Assembly (NCBI GenBank): GCA_035715725.1
Contig: DASTKT010000195.1
Location: 1-14,413, forward strand
Origin: JADGGV01 sp035715725
GTDB lineage: Bacteria > Gemmatimonadota > Gemmatimonadetes > Longimicrobiales > RSA9
Direction: 5' to 3'
Length of the DNA stretch: 14,413 bases
Below, piece after piece: positions 12,508-14,413 of the stretch. Under the pieces are notes generated by a model that saw only the letters and a program-made list of their open reading frames with translations, was not told where the DNA came from and ran no database searches. Made by a program: the position numbers and the translations under genes. Numbering within the stretch: position 1 is the first letter of the stretch; each line of letters begins with the position of its first letter.

Positions 12508-14413
12508 ATGCGATTTCCGATACGAAACGGCCTCGCCGGCCGCTGCACGTTCGCAGTGTTCATCCTGACGCTCCTCGGGCTGGCCTCGCGCGCCGCGGAC
12601 GCGCAGGTCCCCGACAAGGCCGCGCCCGCCGCCGCGGCGCGCGAGTGGCCGGCCTACGGCCGGGATGCCGGCGGCAGCCGCTACTCGCCGCTGGACGACA
12701 TCACGCCCGCGAACGTGGCCAGGCTCCGCGTCGCCTGGACGTACCGGACGGGGGAGGCGGGCGTGGAGGTGGGGTCCGACCGCGGGACGTCGTTCGAGGC
12801 GACGCCGGTCGTCGTCGACGGCGTCATGTACTTCCCCACCCCGCTCGGCAAGGTGATCGCGCTCGACCCGGCGACCGGGAAGGAGCGCTGGGTCCACGAC
12901 GCGAAGGTGGGTCCCGATCAGCACTTCGCCGACTGGGCGAGCCGCGGCGTCGCCGTCTGGCTCGACCCGGAGGCGCCGGCGGGCGGCGCGTGCCGGCGTC
13001 GCGTGTTCTACGCGACGATCGACGCGCGCCTCCTCTCGCTCGACGCCGCGACCGGCCGGCCGTGCGCCGGCTTCGGCGACGCCGGCACGGTCGACCTGCG
13101 CCGCGGGCTCCGCAACGCGCCGGCGTACACCGAGGAGTACGAGGAGACGTCGCCCCCGGCGGTCGTCGACGGCGTCGTCGTCGTCGGCTCGGCCGTCGCC
13201 GACAACAACCGCTTCGACGCGCCGAGCGGCGAGGTCCGCGGCTTCGACGCGCGGACCGGCCGCCTCCGCTGGACGTGGGACCCGGTGCCGCAGGACCCGA
13301 AGGACCCCGCGTACGCGACGTGGCGCGGCCCCCAGGCGCACCGCAGCGGCGCCGCGAACGCGTGGTCCGCCATCGTCGCCGACCCCGAGCGCGGGCTCGT
13401 CTTCGTGCCGACCGGCAGCGCCGCCCCCGACTACTTCGGCGGGCTGCGCAAGGGCGAGAACCGCTACGCGAACTCGATCGTCGCGCTGCGCGCCCGCACG
13501 GGCGACGTCGTCTGGAGCTTCCAGACCGTCCACCACGACATCTGGGACTACGACAACGCCGCGCCGCCCGCGCTCGTCGACGTGCGCGTGGGCGGGCGCT
13601 CGGTGCCCGCCGTCCTCCAGGCGACGAAGACCGGGATGCTCTTCGTCCTCGACCGCGCCACCGGCCGCCCGATCTTCCCCGTCGAGGAGCGCCCCGTCCC
13701 GCGGAGCACCGTGCCGGGCGAGGAGTCGTGGCCGACGCAGCCGTTCACGGTCGCGACGCCGCCGCTCTCGCCGCACCACTTCAAGGCGGAGGACGCCTGG
13801 GGCCCCACCCCCGCCGACCGCGAGGCGTGCCTCGCCCAGATGAAGCCGCTCCGCAGCGAGGGGATCTTCACCCCGCCGTCGCTCGAGGGCACGCTGGTCG
13901 TGCCGTCGAACGTCGGCGGGGCGCACTGGGGCGGCGTGGCGGTGGACCCGGAGCGGCAGATCGCCGTGGTGCCGGTCAACCGGGTCGCCGCCCTCGTCCA
14001 GCTCTTCCCGATGGAGGGCACGGACATGAAGAAGGTCCACGCGGAGGGCGAGCGCCTCGGCGACGAGATCACGCACATGAAGGGCACGCCGTACATGATG
14101 CGCCGGCGGATCCTGCGCGGGCCGTCGGGGCTGCCGTGCACGCCGCCGCCGTGGGGGTCGCTGGTGGCTGTGGACCTGACGACGGGGGCTCGCAAATGGG
14201 AGGTCCCGTTGGGGACGCTGCAGGCGCTGATGCCCGCTGGAGTTACTGCTGATCCTTCCTGGGGATCGGTGAACCTCGGCGGCGCGCACTGGGGCGGCGT
14301 GGCGGTGGATCCGGCGCGGCAGATCGCGGTGGTGCCGGTGAACCGCGTGGCGGCGCTGGTCCAGCTCTTCAAGATGGACGGCGCGGACATGGCCCGGATC
14401 CACTCGGAAGGCG
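12508..14413 (+). CDS. PQQ-dependent glucose-dehydrogenase-like quinoprotein, 3' end beyond window
   Basis: The frame from the ATG at 12508 (GGAGG 5 nt upstream) is open to the window edge for 635 complete codons. A signal peptide (NGLAGRCTFAVFILTLLGLASRAADAQ) replaces the multi-span membrane anchor of enterobacterial glucose dehydrogenase, so the enzyme should be periplasmic. An eight-bladed PQQ propeller is expected: EWPAYGRDAGGSRYSPLDDI, AWTYRTG, TPVVVDGVMYFPTPLGKVIALD, ATGKERW, then the active-site region HHDIWDYD (342-349) and ATKTGMLFVLDR with Lys374, and PCTPPPWGSLVAVDL. Such enzymes oxidise sugars or alcohols and pass electrons to the respiratory chain; the substrate here is unknown. 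Oddity: residues 468-514 (NVGGAHWGG...HAEG) recur at 589-635 (NLGGAHWGG...HSEG), 38 of 47 identical. At that point the family normally reads NLGGP followed by a TAGGL-type strand and the last blades. The 3' end may therefore be chimeric. Codons at 14161-14268 are less GC-biased than the rest. Confidence 0.88.
   Translation, partial: MRFPIRNGLAGRCTFAVFILTLLGLASRAADAQVPDKAAPAAAAREWPAYGRDAGGSRYSPLDDITPANVARLRVAWTYRTGEAGVEVGSDRGTSFEATPVVVDGVMYFPTPLGKVIALDPATGKERWVHDAKVGPDQHFADWASRGVAVWLDPEAPAGGACRRRVFYATIDARLLSLDAATGRPCAGFGDAGTVDLRRGLRNAPAYTEEYEETSPPAVVDGVVVVGSAVADNNRFDAPSGEVRGFDARTGRLRWTWDPVPQDPKDPAYATWRGPQAHRSGAANAWSAIVADPERGLVFVPTGSAAPDYFGGLRKGENRYANSIVALRARTGDVVWSFQTVHHDIWDYDNAAPPALVDVRVGGRSVPAVLQATKTGMLFVLDRATGRPIFPVEERPVPRSTVPGEESWPTQPFTVATPPLSPHHFKAEDAWGPTPADREACLAQMKPLRSEGIFTPPSLEGTLVVPSNVGGAHWGGVAVDPERQIAVVPVNRVAALVQLFPMEGTDMKKVHAEGERLGDEITHMKGTPYMMRRRILRGPSGLPCTPPPWGSLVAVDLTTGARKWEVPLGTLQALMPAGVTADPSWGSVNLGGAHWGGVAVDPARQIAVVPVNRVAALVQLFKMDGADMARIHSEG
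13909..14050 (+). repeat. First copy of an in-frame intragenic repeat in the quinoprotein gene
   Basis: Aligned to 14272-14413 at an offset of 363 bp (121 codons), with 119 of 142 bases identical by my count. This copy is in the position the family leads one to expect, right after PSLEGTLVVPS, so it is probably the original. Confidence 0.85.
14272..14413 (+). repeat. Second copy of the intragenic repeat, running into the window edge
   Basis: It begins at NLGG, where the family normally proceeds to a different strand, and continues to the last base of the window without loss of frame. Many of the 23 differences are third-position changes (for example GCC to GCG, GTC to GTG), so this is a diverged paralogous sequence and not a recent exact duplication. 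Confidence 0.8.

Noticed and set aside
11673..14252. A long plus-strand frame across the DUF2490 and dehydrogenase genes
   Set aside because: It is out of frame with both recognisable proteins, Arg-rich and without motifs. The real dehydrogenase frame starts at 12508 and runs off the window.
12493..14403. A 636-codon minus-strand frame opposite the dehydrogenase gene
   Set aside because: It is a mirror of the coding strand with no start signal and a domain-free translation.
1..14413. tRNA, rRNA or CRISPR array
   Set aside because: No cloverleaf-like or rRNA-like stretch and no regularly spaced direct repeats were seen on either strand.

Overview
The window is very GC-rich. Long accidental reading frames run opposite nearly every gene, as expected from GC-biased codon use. 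The gene content is a SusC/SusD-type outer-membrane importer with its own ECF sigma factor and FecR-type regulator, plus secreted peptidases and hydrolases and a PQQ-type dehydrogenase. This suggests a free-living Gram-negative bacterium of the Gemmatimonadota type or a related high-GC soil lineage. That assignment is inferred from style and content, not from a marker gene. Both window edges cut genes, so the window may be a contig or a slice of one.

Layout. 1-534 (+): C-terminal part of a LytTR response regulator. 581-1094: a small cassette bounded by a 41-bp near-perfect inverted repeat, carrying a GxxExxY-family gene (PD-(D/E)XK-like fold) preceded by a G-quadruplex-type tract. 11201 down to 1121 (-): a six-gene co-directional block in transcription order ECF sigma factor, FecR-like anti-sigma regulator, SusC-like TonB-dependent receptor with an N-terminal STN domain, SusD-like lipoprotein, metal-dependent amidohydrolase, S9 prolyl-oligopeptidase-family peptidase. 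Most gaps are 20-60 bp, so it looks like one operon. 11202-11451 is the divergent control region. 11452-12291 (+): DUF2490-type outer-membrane beta-barrel protein. 12508-14413 (+): PQQ-dependent glucose-dehydrogenase-like protein, open to the right edge.

How the genes work together (inference from family knowledge): an extracellular ligand binds SusC/SusD. The STN domain of SusC signals to FecR in the inner membrane, FecR releases the sigma factor, and the operon is induced. The ligand enters through SusC and is processed by the exported amidohydrolase and S9 peptidase, which suggests a peptide or cyclic-amide substrate.

The most unusual material is the GxxExxY cassette and its traces. Besides the complete copy, the window holds a 5'-truncated right-end copy (11418-11530, about 87% identical over 113 bp) at the start of the DUF2490 gene, and a solo terminal repeat (3191-3233) that now encodes the last residues of the amidohydrolase. 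The pattern looks like a small mobile or formerly mobile element whose fragments have been absorbed into host gene ends. The second oddity is the right end of the dehydrogenase gene, where a segment recurs in frame 121 codons later in place of the expected next propeller segment. This means either a paralogue chimera or an assembly artefact.
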